Assembly (NCBI GenBank): GCA_947388675.1 | Contig: CANDRW010000013.1 | Span: forward strand, 1-44,498 | Direction of reading: 5' to 3' | Origin: an uncultured Clostridium sp. | GTDB taxonomy: Bacteria > Bacillota > Clostridia > TANB77 > CAG-508 | DNA length: 44,498 nt | Shown: positions 19,163 through 26,788 of the stretch, piece after piece | How positions within the stretch are numbered: the stretch's first letter is position 1 | How the letters are laid out: every line of letters begins with the position of its first letter | Program-made: the position numbers and the translations under genes | The notes under the pieces: generated by a model | The model's database searches: none | Seen by the model: the letters and a program-made list of their open reading frames with translations, nothing else | What the model was told of the DNA's origin: nothing

Positions 19163-20418
19163 TGAAAGATTTATGGACAGTAGCGTCTTATACCATTAAA
19201 GACATGTTCAAAAAGAAAACTTTTTTAATATCTAACTTAATTATTCTAATTATGATAGTAGTAGGATTTAATATTCCAAATATTCTATCTTCTTTTGATA
19301 GTGAAGAAGAAGGGGGAGAAAAAGGTACTACCAAAGAGTTAGTAGTGGATAGTAAAAATATTTATGAAGGAACTTTGAATAGTTTAAATTCTTTAGATTT
19401 AGGATATGAGTTTATTATAGAGAACAAAGAAGTAACTTTTGAAGAAATCAAAGAGAAAATAGAAAATAATGAAATTGAAGATGCTATCATTATTGATAAA
19501 GTAAATGACAAAATTCAAATGACATATATTGTAGAAGATGCAACGATGATGACAGAAGTGCCAGAAAGTTTGAGAAATACGTTTACTAATTTATACACTA
19601 ATTTACAATTAACAAAATTAAATTTATCAGAAGAACAACTTGCAAGTCTAAGCCCAGAATTTGAGTTTGACTTAAAGCAAACTGAAGAACAAGAAGTAAA
19701 AGGTAATGTATTTGCAATTATGCTTTTATCATTAGTATTGTTTTATGCTATTTATTTCTGTGCTTATCAAGTATCAGCTTCTATTACAACAGAAAAGACT
19801 TCAAAGATTATGGAGACGTTGGTTACTTCTACAAAGCCTAGAACGATTGTATTAGGAAAGACAATTGGTATTGGTATTGTTGGTTTTGTTCAAGTAATTA
19901 TCATTGTAACAGTAGCACTTATTTGTGCAAAATATTGCTTACCTGAAGGAGTTTTAGATGCTGTATTAGATATGTCACAAATTACGCCAACACTTGGAAT
20001 TTTCACAGTTCTATACTTTATCTTAGGTTATGCAACTTTTGCTTTGCTATATGCTTTAACAGGTTCAACAGTCAGTAAACCAGAAGATGTACAAACTGCT
20101 AATGGACCAGTTGCAATTGTGGCAGTAGTAGGATTTTACTTGTCATATTTTACAATGATGAACCCTACAAGTGACTTAAATGCGTTTGCTTCCATATTCC
20201 CATTTTCATCACCATTTTGTATGCCATTTAGAATTATGATGGGAATTGCAACACCAAGTCAAATTGCGATTTCAATTGCAATATTAGTAGCAACAATTTT
20301 AATTATAGCCAATATATCTATTAAGATTTATTCAAATGCGATTTTGAATTACGGCAGTAGAGTAACTTTGAAAGATATGATTAAAATGTATAAGAGTAAA
20401 GATGATAATAACAGTTAA
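19162..20418 (+). CDS. ABC-2 type permease (NatB-like)
   Basis: A 418-residue membrane subunit paired with the ATPase upstream. It has one N-terminal helix (about 21-38), then a long external acidic domain (about 40-185), then five or more helices in the C-terminal half (starting VFAIMLLSLVLFYAIYFCAY). This is the layout of NatB/YhaP-type ABC-2 permeases. A bidirectional terminator follows 4 bases after the stop. Confidence 0.85.
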   Translation: MKDLWTVASYTIKDMFKKKTFLISNLIILIMIVVGFNIPNILSSFDSEEEGGEKGTTKELVVDSKNIYEGTLNSLNSLDLGYEFIIENKEVTFEEIKEKIENNEIEDAIIIDKVNDKIQMTYIVEDATMMTEVPESLRNTFTNLYTNLQLTKLNLSEEQLASLSPEFEFDLKQTEEQEVKGNVFAIMLLSLVLFYAIYFCAYQVSASITTEKTSKIMETLVTSTKPRTIVLGKTIGIGIVGFVQVIIIVTVALICAKYCLPEGVLDAVLDMSQITPTLGIFTVLYFILGYATFALLYALTGSTVSKPEDVQTANGPVAIVAVVGFYLSYFTMMNPTSDLNAFASIFPFSSPFCMPFRIMMGIATPSQIAISIAILVATILIIANISIKIYSNAILNYGSRVTLKDMIKMYKSKDDNNS

Positions 20419-20421
20419 AAT

Positions 20422-20460
20422 AAAGTTCCCTCTTAGAATATTAAACTAAGAGGGAACTTT
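20422..20460. terminator. Bidirectional terminator
   Basis: AAAGTTCCCTCTTAG (20422-20436) pairs perfectly with CTAAGAGGGAACTTT (20446-20460). It separates the convergent ABC and DUF4130 genes. Confidence 0.85.
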
Positions 20461-21256
20461 CTATTTAGAGCTTTGCATTTCAACTAAATCCTTCCAATAC
20501 TTTTTAGGCATATACTGCATTTGCAATCTGCTATTTGTCCTTTCTTGAATAGCAATTGTTTGGAAAAACGTTTTCCATAATTTTTGGAATTGTTGTTCTT
20601 CTTGTGAGAAAGAGTTTACTTCAAAGTTTTCTGATACTGATAGAATCTCATAATCATTCCTATTTTGACAATTGTATAAAAAGGCTAAGTTCCTATTTTT
20701 ATCATGCAAAATAATATTTTGTTTTGGAAAACGCTTCATCAAAAATTGACCTACTTGTTCTATCACGTTATTATCTGGATGAATTTGAGCATACCATAGG
20801 TTATTTTCCAATTCACATAATCGAACTAACCCTTTCAAACGATGTGCTTCACCAAATACATTTTTACGAAGCTTAGCAATTCCGTATCACATAATCAATT
20901 GATAATTGGTTACTAATGCGAGAACCAACTATAAAACCATGTAATAGATATTTCAAAATTAGCATTTCTTTACCTTTTTGATGAGATAAGAAAGCATAAT
21001 AGCAATCATAAAGAGCAGTATAAGAAATAGAATAATAAATTCCATTCCAAATACGCTTAGCTTTAATTTCATCTGTAGAAATGTGCTTTGTTTGTTCTAA
21101 AAGATTAGGAATATACTCTGATTCAGGCATGATATTACTAGGAATAGTTTTTTGCAAGTAACAGTCAAAAATAATGGTAAGTAAACCATCAAAAGTTCCA
21201 TCATATACATAAACTTGATTTTCTAAAGTTTGATAATTTAAAATAGTTGTTTTCAT
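20461..21256 (-). CDS. DUF4130 DNA-metabolism protein, partner of radical SAM protein, read through a CGG +1 site
   Basis: With base 20884 skipped this is a complete 264-residue DUF4130 protein (start VYVYDGTFDGLLTIIFDCYL, C-terminal MPKKYWKDLVEM). DUF4130 proteins are known to accompany a specific radical SAM protein (and in some genomes are fused to a uracil-DNA-glycosylase domain) and are annotated as probable DNA modification or repair proteins. In the plain frame the protein stops at DYVIRNC; skipping the C gives DYVIGIAKLRKNVFGEAHRL, which continues as expected. The start is ATG 21256 with AAGGAG. It lies 14 bases after the stop of the radical SAM gene, clearly the same operon. Biochemical activity is not established. 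Confidence 0.85.
20881..20884 (-). other. CGGA +1 recoding site in DUF4130 gene
   Basis: Minus strand ATA-C-GGA: skipping the C at 20884 joins the two halves. The unshifted frame stops after Arg-Asn-Cys. Confidence 0.8.
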
Positions 21257-21270
21257 GTTTTAAACTCCTT

Positions 21271-22635
21271 TTATAAAGCACCTGTTAAGCACTTTATTTT
21301 ATCCTCTTTTGTAGGTTCTAATTTATCAAATAAAGAGGTTTGTACATAGCTTGGAAGAGGAAGTCCGTTTCCTTTCTAAATAAATTAAATTTTCAGAAAT
21401 AAAGCTATCATTAAATTTATGAATGGCATCATAATATTTCCCATCACAGGTAATAAAATAACGAGCACGTTTTAATACCACACCTAATTTTTTTAGATGC
21501 TCGAATTGTAAGTGACAATCTTTTCTAGCACGCAAAATTCTTTTAGCAGAAATTACACCAATTCCGAGGGACTCTTAATAAAGTTCCATAATCAGCTGAA
21601 TTGATTTCGACAGGGAAACATTCTAAATGTCTTAAAGCCCAATCACATTTGGGATCCAACAAAGTATTAAAATTGGGATTTTGTTCATTTAATAGTTCAT
21701 CACTGCTAAAACCATAAAAGCGAAGTAACCAGTCTGCTTGATAAATTCGATTTTCTCTTAATAAAGGAGGTCTTTCTAAAGTGGGAAGAAGGGAGTCCTC
21801 ATTTACTGAAACATAAGCAGAATAATATACTCTTTTTAAATGAAACTTTTGATATAAACTTTCCGATAGTTTTATAATCTTCAAATCACTCTCAGGTGTG
21901 GCACCAACAATTAATTGAGTTGTTTGTCCAGCAGGTACAAAATTTCTAATTTTAGGTTTAGAAATATTAGCGCTTGGAAGCATACTATTAGGTGTAAAAG
22001 ACCAATTCTTTTTATTAGGTAACAACCTTTGGGCACTATTACTAAGCTGGCTAGAGATGTAACTCATTGGCTTTACAATATTTTCTTTAGACTTATCAGG
22101 TGCTAACAATTGAAGACTATTTTGGGAGGGAAGTTCTATATTAATACTCATGCGGTCCACCAAAACTCCAAGTTTATCAATTAATTCTTGACTACAGCCA
22201 GGAATTGTTTTGGCGTGGATATATCCGATTAAAGTGATATTCATTTCGCAAAATAGTAATTGCTTGTATCATCTGCTCCATAGTATAATTAGGGGATTTT
22301 ATCACAGCAGAACTTAAAAAAAGTCCCTCAATATAATTTCTTTTATAAAATCCAATTGTCAAATCAGCGATTTCCTTTGGAGTGAAAGTAGCTCTTTTTC
22401 TACTATTACTGCAACGGTTGACACAATATTTACAATCATACATACAACTATTGGTCATTAAAATTTTAAGCAAAGAAATACATCTACCATCAGCACCCCA
22501 ACTATGGCAAATACCAGAAACATCTCCATTTCCAATTCCATCAGGCGTATTTTTGCGCCTGCTTCCTGAAGAACTGCAAGAAGCATCATATTTAGCAGAG
22601 TCTGCTAAGATTTGTAATTTTTCTTCTATGTCCAT
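21271..22635 (-). CDS. Putative DNA modification/repair radical SAM protein, read through three CGG +1 sites
   Basis: With 22227, 21566 and 21367 skipped this is a continuous 453-residue protein. It matches the radical SAM family linked to DUF4130/uracil-DNA glycosylase. The iron-sulfur motif is CMYDCKYC (CxxxCxxC), preceded by GICHSWGADGRC. A helix-hairpin-helix, RVPGIGVISAKRIL, follows near residue 365, a common nonspecific DNA-binding element. Each skipped C precedes a glycine: FN-G-YIHAK, VP-G-IGVIS and RK-G-LPLPS. Without recoding the protein would be cut in four and lose the HhH. The start is ATG 22635. The predicted role in DNA base modification or repair comes from the family and is not proven. 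Confidence 0.85.
21364..21367 (-). other. CGGA +1 recoding site 3 in radical SAM gene
   Basis: Minus strand AAA-C-GGA-CTT: skipping the C at 21367 extends the C-terminus as RKGLPLPSYVQTSLFDKLEP and ends at a stop 14 bases before the next gene, placing AAGGAG correctly between them. Confidence 0.75.
21563..21566 (-). other. CGGA +1 recoding site 2 in radical SAM gene
   Basis: Minus strand CCT-C-GGA-ATT: skipping the C at 21566 gives VP-G-IGVISAKRIL, the helix-hairpin-helix. The unshifted frame stops seven codons after CCT. Confidence 0.85.
22224..22227 (-). other. CGGA +1 recoding site 1 in radical SAM gene
   Basis: Minus strand AAT-C-GGA-TAT: skipping the C at 22227 gives HFN-G-YIHAKTIPG, the conserved strand after the cluster. 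Confidence 0.85.
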
Positions 22636-22915
22636 TTTAATTCATTCCTTTTATTTGGTAATATAAATAGTTTATGAATCGTATTTCTTAAACAGAGAAT
22701 ACAATACAAATGTTTGCATAGATAGTATAATACTTTTATGAAGAAATGTCAAACAAAAGTTTTGAAAAAAGTGAAATAATTTTAATACTAGAGAATAAAG
22801 GGAAACAGACAATATGTAGAAAAAAAGTCGTTCGAAATTTGTTGCATTTTGTAAAACAATATGTTAATAATAAATATAGAGTAAAAAATATTTTGCCAAG
22901 ACAAAGGAGGTCATT

Positions 22916-23113
22916 ATGAAATTTAGTAAAGAATTACAAGAATTTATTGACAAAGAACTTGAAGAATGTGAAAGAGAAGAAAGAGAAGGAAGAGTGAAAT
23001 ATTATACTGAGGAAGAAGCATTTGAAATTATGTTTGGAGGTCTTTATGCAGGATGTAGGTATCGAGATTTTGCAAACGGAAACATACCTAAGCCAACTAA
23101 ATTCAATCATTAA
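22916..23113 (+). CDS. Small acidic protein, probable antitoxin
   Basis: A 65-residue Glu-rich helical protein (MKFSKELQEFIDKELEECER) with the KYYTEEEAFEIMF stretch common in RelB/ParD-like antitoxins. A very strong AAAGGAGGT ribosome site precedes ATG 22916. It overlaps the next ORF, a RelE/ParE-like toxin, by 68 bases. Antitoxin role is inferred from position and composition. Confidence 0.6.
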   Translation: MKFSKELQEFIDKELEECEREEREGRVKYYTEEEAFEIMFGGLYAGCRYRDFANGNIPKPTKFNH

Positions 23114-23354
23114 TTATATTTCATATGAATTACAAAACCCAATTGCTTCTTATCAATTTTATAATAATCTAGTAAAAAAGCTTTCTATTCTCTCTTATTT
23201 ACCACAGGCAATGCCAGTGTATCGAAATACCAATTATCATTATTTAATTATGAAGCACTGGCTTATATTCTATAAAATACAAGATAATATAGTTATACTT
23301 TCTAGAATTTTAAGTTCAAAACAAAATTTCAATAACAAATTTCTATCAGATTAA
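23046..23354 (+). CDS. RelE/ParE family toxin
   Basis: A 102-residue protein with the ParE/RelE pattern: an N-terminal strand (VGIEILQ), helix LNSIINYISYELQNP, a second helix with KKLSILSYLPQAMPVY, then strands ending YHYLIMKHWLIFYKIQDNIVILSRIL. ATG 23046 has GGAGG at 23036-23040 inside the antitoxin gene. ParE members poison gyrase and RelE members cleave mRNA; which applies is not decided by sequence. The 68-base overlap with the antitoxin is unusually long. Its stop overlaps the convergent gene by 4 bases and no terminator is seen between them. Confidence 0.7.
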   Translation: MQDVGIEILQTETYLSQLNSIINYISYELQNPIASYQFYNNLVKKLSILSYLPQAMPVYRNTNYHYLIMKHWLIFYKIQDNIVILSRILSSKQNFNNKFLSD

Positions 23355-23863
23355 AACTCCTTAAATTTCAACCACATTTTATGTTTCATAAATCTTTTAA
23401 AATCTTGAATAGTTCCTAATAAAAATCCAGATTTATCTAGTACTAAAATGTTTGTTTTATCTAAGTAAAGATAAAAATAGTTTTTTGTTTCAAAAACTCT
23501 ATATAATTTATAATATGCTATCTTATCACTTCCCATTGTATTTTTTATAACAAAATAGTTTTTATAAAAAGAATAAGTATTCACTAAGTTATTTTGTACC
23601 TTATCACTATGAAATTCCTTTGTATTTTTGCGAGTAGGTTGAATGAATTGATAAGTTGAAAAGCAAACGAAAATAGCAAAAAATATAAAACCTTGAGCAA
23701 AATAATGATTAGCAAATAGAAAAGAAATGAGCAAGATAAATAAAAGAGAAAAAAAGGCAGTATATACTGTATATCTCCAGCCAAATTTCTTTTGTTGAAA
23801 AGCTAATAATTCTATATAAATATTCTTAGATAAAGTAGTTTTATTTTGAAATAAAGGCTTCAT
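23351..23863 (-). CDS. YcxB-like membrane protein
   Basis: A 170-residue protein from ATG 23863 (GGGAG six bases upstream; an ATG six codons earlier is less likely). Two adjacent membrane helices (about 32-75) are followed by a C-terminal YcxB-like domain: NYFVIKNTMGSDKIAYYKLY, then FYLYLDKTNILVLDKSGF. The family is widespread in Firmicutes and its function is unknown. Confidence 0.6.
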   Translation of the reverse strand: MKPLFQNKTTLSKNIYIELLAFQQKKFGWRYTVYTAFFSLLFILLISFLFANHYFAQGFIFFAIFVCFSTYQFIQPTRKNTKEFHSDKVQNNLVNTYSFYKNYFVIKNTMGSDKIAYYKLYRVFETKNYFYLYLDKTNILVLDKSGFLLGTIQDFKRFMKHKMWLKFKEF

Positions 23864-24139
23864 ACATAACTCCCATATCATAATGATTATTTAAAGTATA
23901 TGCTAAATTTGAATTTATTACAAGACTAGCAGTAGAAATGTTTAGAAAATGTGGAGAAACAAGCTATGTATGTAGAAAAGTATCATATATCAAGAATATC
24001 ATAATCCAAAAGAGCAAAATTAATGTGTGTATAAAATGAAAGAAACAAATTTAATAATACTATTGGAGTATTTATATAAATTTGTTTCACATCATTGACT
24101 AATATACCAAAAAAAGATTGAGAAATTTTGGAAATGCAT

Positions 24140-24168
24140 TTGACAAAAAAAGGAAGCTATAGTATAAT
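24140..24168 (+). promoter_or_regulatory. Sigma-A promoter of the OLE-like RNA
   Basis: A consensus TTGACA (24140-24145), 17-base spacer and TATAAT (24163-24168); transcription would begin near 24175. Confidence 0.8.
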
Positions 24169-24174
24169 AAACTT

Positions 24175-24655
24175 TGTGGTGCATTATTCTAGTCGCATAA
24201 ATAATATGAAGGTGGGGCTAAAAATCCACTAATTGTGTGAAAAGCACTTTATATATTCTGCTTTCTTCGCCCAGATGAGGGTGGGTATATAATTTAAGAT
24301 TTAAGGAAAAATTGTAATGGCATACAATGAAATTCCTTTTGTCGATTGCAAATGAAAATAAAGCACATGTCGTGAGTGATAATATGGGATAGCGTATACT
24401 GTTTTGAAAATATTATTGCAAAAGCGAATAAGTATTATCTTATATGTGTTAGGGAAAACCTCTAGAGTGTCAATATCACAAGGATTAAGGTACGGACTAA
24501 GTGGCAATCGAGTCATTAAGCTGGCAACACTTAATTACTTTTCTTAAAGAGAAATCGCCCATGGGTAACCTAAGGTGAAAAGTAGAGAAATTCAACTCGA
24601 CCTAAGCCGTAAAATTAATTTGTGAGATACCATAAGTTATTTTAAATAAAACTTT
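24175..24655 (+). ncRNA. Large structured RNA, probable OLE RNA
   Basis: About 480 bases without a plausible coding frame, driven by a consensus promoter and lying directly upstream of an OapA-like membrane protein gene. This length and arrangement are those of OLE RNA, a large membrane-associated Firmicute RNA that works with OapA in stress tolerance and Mg2+ response. The sequence is unlike the AT-rich spacers around it. It has GC-containing blocks such as AAGGTGGGGCTAAAAATCC near 24209, AAGGTACGGACTAAGTGGC near 24486 and GCCCATGGGTAACCTAAGG near 24557, and complementary pieces (GGTGGG/CCCACC-like, CCTAAGG/CCTAAGCC) near both ends. I cannot fold it here; the assignment rests mainly on context. 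Confidence 0.6.
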
Positions 24656-24665
24656 TGAAGAAAGA

Positions 24666-25191
24666 GTGAAGATTTCATTGAAAGATAAATGGATTATTCA
24701 AGTATTTATTATTTCATTCATTTTATCCGCAATATTTAGTGGACTATCGTCCTTATTATCAGACATTAATGTCATTGTTTTAATCGTAATTATTCTCATT
24801 GTTATTGGAATTGGTATATTATTTGATATGATTGGTGTGGCAGCATTAACTGCAGAAGAAGCGCCTTTTCATGCGATGAGTTCAAAAAAGATAAAAGAAG
24901 CAACAGCTTGTATTAATTTATTGAAAAATAATACTAAGGTTTCTAGTATTTGTAATGATATTGTAGGAGACATCTGTGGTATTGTAAGCCGGAGGACTAG
25001 GGGCAACTTTGACAGTATACTTAACAACAACATGTCATATGCATGCCTTACTAGCTAGTATATTAGTAGCATCTTTTATTTCAGCATTAACAGTAGGAGG
25101 AAAGGCATTTTTTAAAATAGTTGCTACTAAGAAATGTGATGAGATAGTATTATCTGTAGGAAAGGTTATGCAAGTATTTCAAAATAAATGA
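24666..25191 (+). CDS. oapA: OapA-like OLE-RNA-associated membrane protein, read through a CGG +1 site
   Basis: With C24990 skipped this is a 174-residue integral membrane protein. Helices lie at about 9-31, 35-58, 105-125 and 133-155. The segment ILFDMIGVAALTAEEAPFHA after the second helix, and NDIVGDICGIVSGG leading into the third, fit the DUF21-like OapA family. OapA binds OLE RNA and places it at the membrane. GTG 24666 is the likely start; the ribosome site is weak. The unshifted frame turns into RRTRGNF and stops before the last helices. The gene directly follows the OLE-like RNA, as in other OLE loci. Confidence 0.7.
24990..24993 (+). other. CGGA +1 recoding site in oapA
   Basis: AGC-C-GGA-GGA: skipping C24990 gives GIVS-G-GLGATLTVYL, restoring the third hydrophobic segment. 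Confidence 0.8.
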
Positions 25192-25221
25192 TTGTCTTAC
25201 TGCTTTAGTAATCAAAATAAA

Positions 25222-25260
25222 GAAAGAAGCCTTTTGTATGAAAAATACAAAAGGCTTTTA
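25222..25260. terminator. Bidirectional terminator
   Basis: AAGCCTTTTGTAT (25227-25239) pairs with ATACAAAAGGCTT (25245-25257), with T run on the plus strand. It lies between oapA and the convergent HAD gene. Confidence 0.8.
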
Positions 25261-25275
25261 TGATAATATTAAATT

Positions 25276-26073
25276 TTAAAATAATATTTTTTTCAAATCA
25301 TTGTAGTTTTCATGAGGTTCACAAACAAGATCAAAATTAGCTTGAAAATCTTTCAAAGAATTACAAGGATCATTGGGGGCATCAGGTTCAAAGCCAATTG
25401 TAATAACACTATCATGTAAACTCTTATCTACCATATTTAAATCTGAAGTTTGATCACCTAATAGAAGAACTTGATTACGATCTTTTAATTTAGAGGTTAT
25501 TTCAGGAGGCAGAGAAACTTCATTTTTATTAAAACTGTGAATAATATTTTTTCCAACACCAACAGCCACTCCATTTTCAAATAATATTTTATTACTACTC
25601 ACATAAATATTATCAAAATAACAGTTATATTTCTTTAAAAAAGCTTCAATAAAATTTCCGATTCCAGCACTGATAATAATTAAGGGAATTCTATTTTTCC
25701 ATAAAAAGGTAAGGAATTCTTGTGCACCAGTACGAAATTCCATTACTCTTAGATTAGTAGCAGCATTCTCAAAAACTTCTTCTGTCATTTTATATTTTAC
25801 AAATAATTCTATATGAGCTCTAAACCATTCAGACATCATTTTCATACGATAGTCCAAAGGAAGAGAGGTATCTACTTCAATAGGACGGTAGATATCATAA
25901 AGGCGATGTCTTTCAACAGAATATTCTTTAGGAACTAAGTCAGTATCTGCTAATATAGACCAAGAAGTTTTACTACTTCCATTAGTAATAGTTCTATCGA
26001 AATCAGCTACTACATAAAGATTATCTAAATCTTGGATAGGTAGTATTTTTTTAATACTATCTTTTATATACAT
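25276..26073 (-). CDS. HAD-superfamily phosphatase, pyrimidine 5'-nucleotidase-like
   Basis: A 265-residue HAD hydrolase with motif I VVADFDRTIT (about residues 21-30, nucleophile and acid/base aspartates), motif II IIISAG and motif III LLLGDQTSDLNM. The cap region and MSEWFRAHIELF resemble the eukaryotic-type UMPH-1 cytosolic 5'-nucleotidase III, so a nucleoside monophosphate is a likely substrate. The start is ATG 26073 with AAGGAGG. Monocistronic by position. Confidence 0.75.
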   Translation of the reverse strand: MYIKDSIKKILPIQDLDNLYVVADFDRTITNGSSKTSWSILADTDLVPKEYSVERHRLYDIYRPIEVDTSLPLDYRMKMMSEWFRAHIELFVKYKMTEEVFENAATNLRVMEFRTGAQEFLTFLWKNRIPLIIISAGIGNFIEAFLKKYNCYFDNIYVSSNKILFENGVAVGVGKNIIHSFNKNEVSLPPEITSKLKDRNQVLLLGDQTSDLNMVDKSLHDSVITIGFEPDAPNDPCNSLKDFQANFDLVCEPHENYNDLKKILF

Positions 26074-26186
26074 AAAAATTTCCTCCTTAACTAGATAGAT
26101 TATAGTATATTTATAAGAAAAAGAAAAGGTGTTGAAACAAATAAATAAAAGAGGTATAATGTGATACAGAAAAAGGAGTGAAAATT

Positions 26187-26744
26187 ATGCCATCACATCA
26201 AATTCATTTAGCAATAGCAAAGAGATACATAGAAAAATATATAGTAGAAGACAAAGAAGCATTCATAGAAGGAAGTATTGCACCAGATTTTGTAAAGCCA
26301 AAGGAAATTAGCCATTATACAATACCAACATCCAAAGAAGATCTATATGAGCATTTAAAAGCAAAAGTGGACCTAAATAGATTTTTAAGAGAAAATGAAA
26401 TTAAAACAGATTATGATAAAGGTGTATTATTACACCTAATGACAGATAAAATATTTTTTACGGAATTTTTTAGTGAAGAATTTTTAAAAAGTACAAATTA
26501 TCATGAATTTACAGAAGATTTATATACAAGCTACAGCCAAATGAATGCGTATTTAGAGGAAAAATATCATATTGTATTAAAAGAAGAATTAGCAGAAAAA
26601 ATCAAACAGGAGATTGAAGCATCAAAAAAACATCATAATGTGTCTGCAAAGTTAGGAAAAAATGTTGTACCATTAGATAAATTGGATGCTTTTATTGAAA
26701 GAATGTCTAATGTGAATTTAGAAGAATATATCACAAAAGAATAA
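26187..26744 (+). CDS. Zinc-dependent phospholipase C-like domain protein
   Basis: A 185-residue soluble protein starting MPSHQIHLAIAKRYIEKY. The early histidines and the later YDKGVLLHLMTDKIFFTEFF recall the phospholipase C/S1-P1 type metal-binding fold seen in many small Firmicute hydrolases. ATG 26187 has GGAG at 26173-26176; an in-frame GTG three codons earlier is less likely. It lies 44 bases before the P-type ATPase and may be co-transcribed. The real substrate is unknown. Confidence 0.6.
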   Translation: MPSHQIHLAIAKRYIEKYIVEDKEAFIEGSIAPDFVKPKEISHYTIPTSKEDLYEHLKAKVDLNRFLRENEIKTDYDKGVLLHLMTDKIFFTEFFSEEFLKSTNYHEFTEDLYTSYSQMNAYLEEKYHIVLKEELAEKIKQEIEASKKHHNVSAKLGKNVVPLDKLDAFIERMSNVNLEEYITKE

Positions 26745-26788
26745 ATATAAAATACAAAGGGCAAAATAATAAAATGAGGAGGATACGA

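Noticed and set aside
24301..24516. Minus-strand ORF of 71 codons
   Set aside because: It lies within the OLE-like RNA, has no convincing ribosome site, and looks like a shadow.
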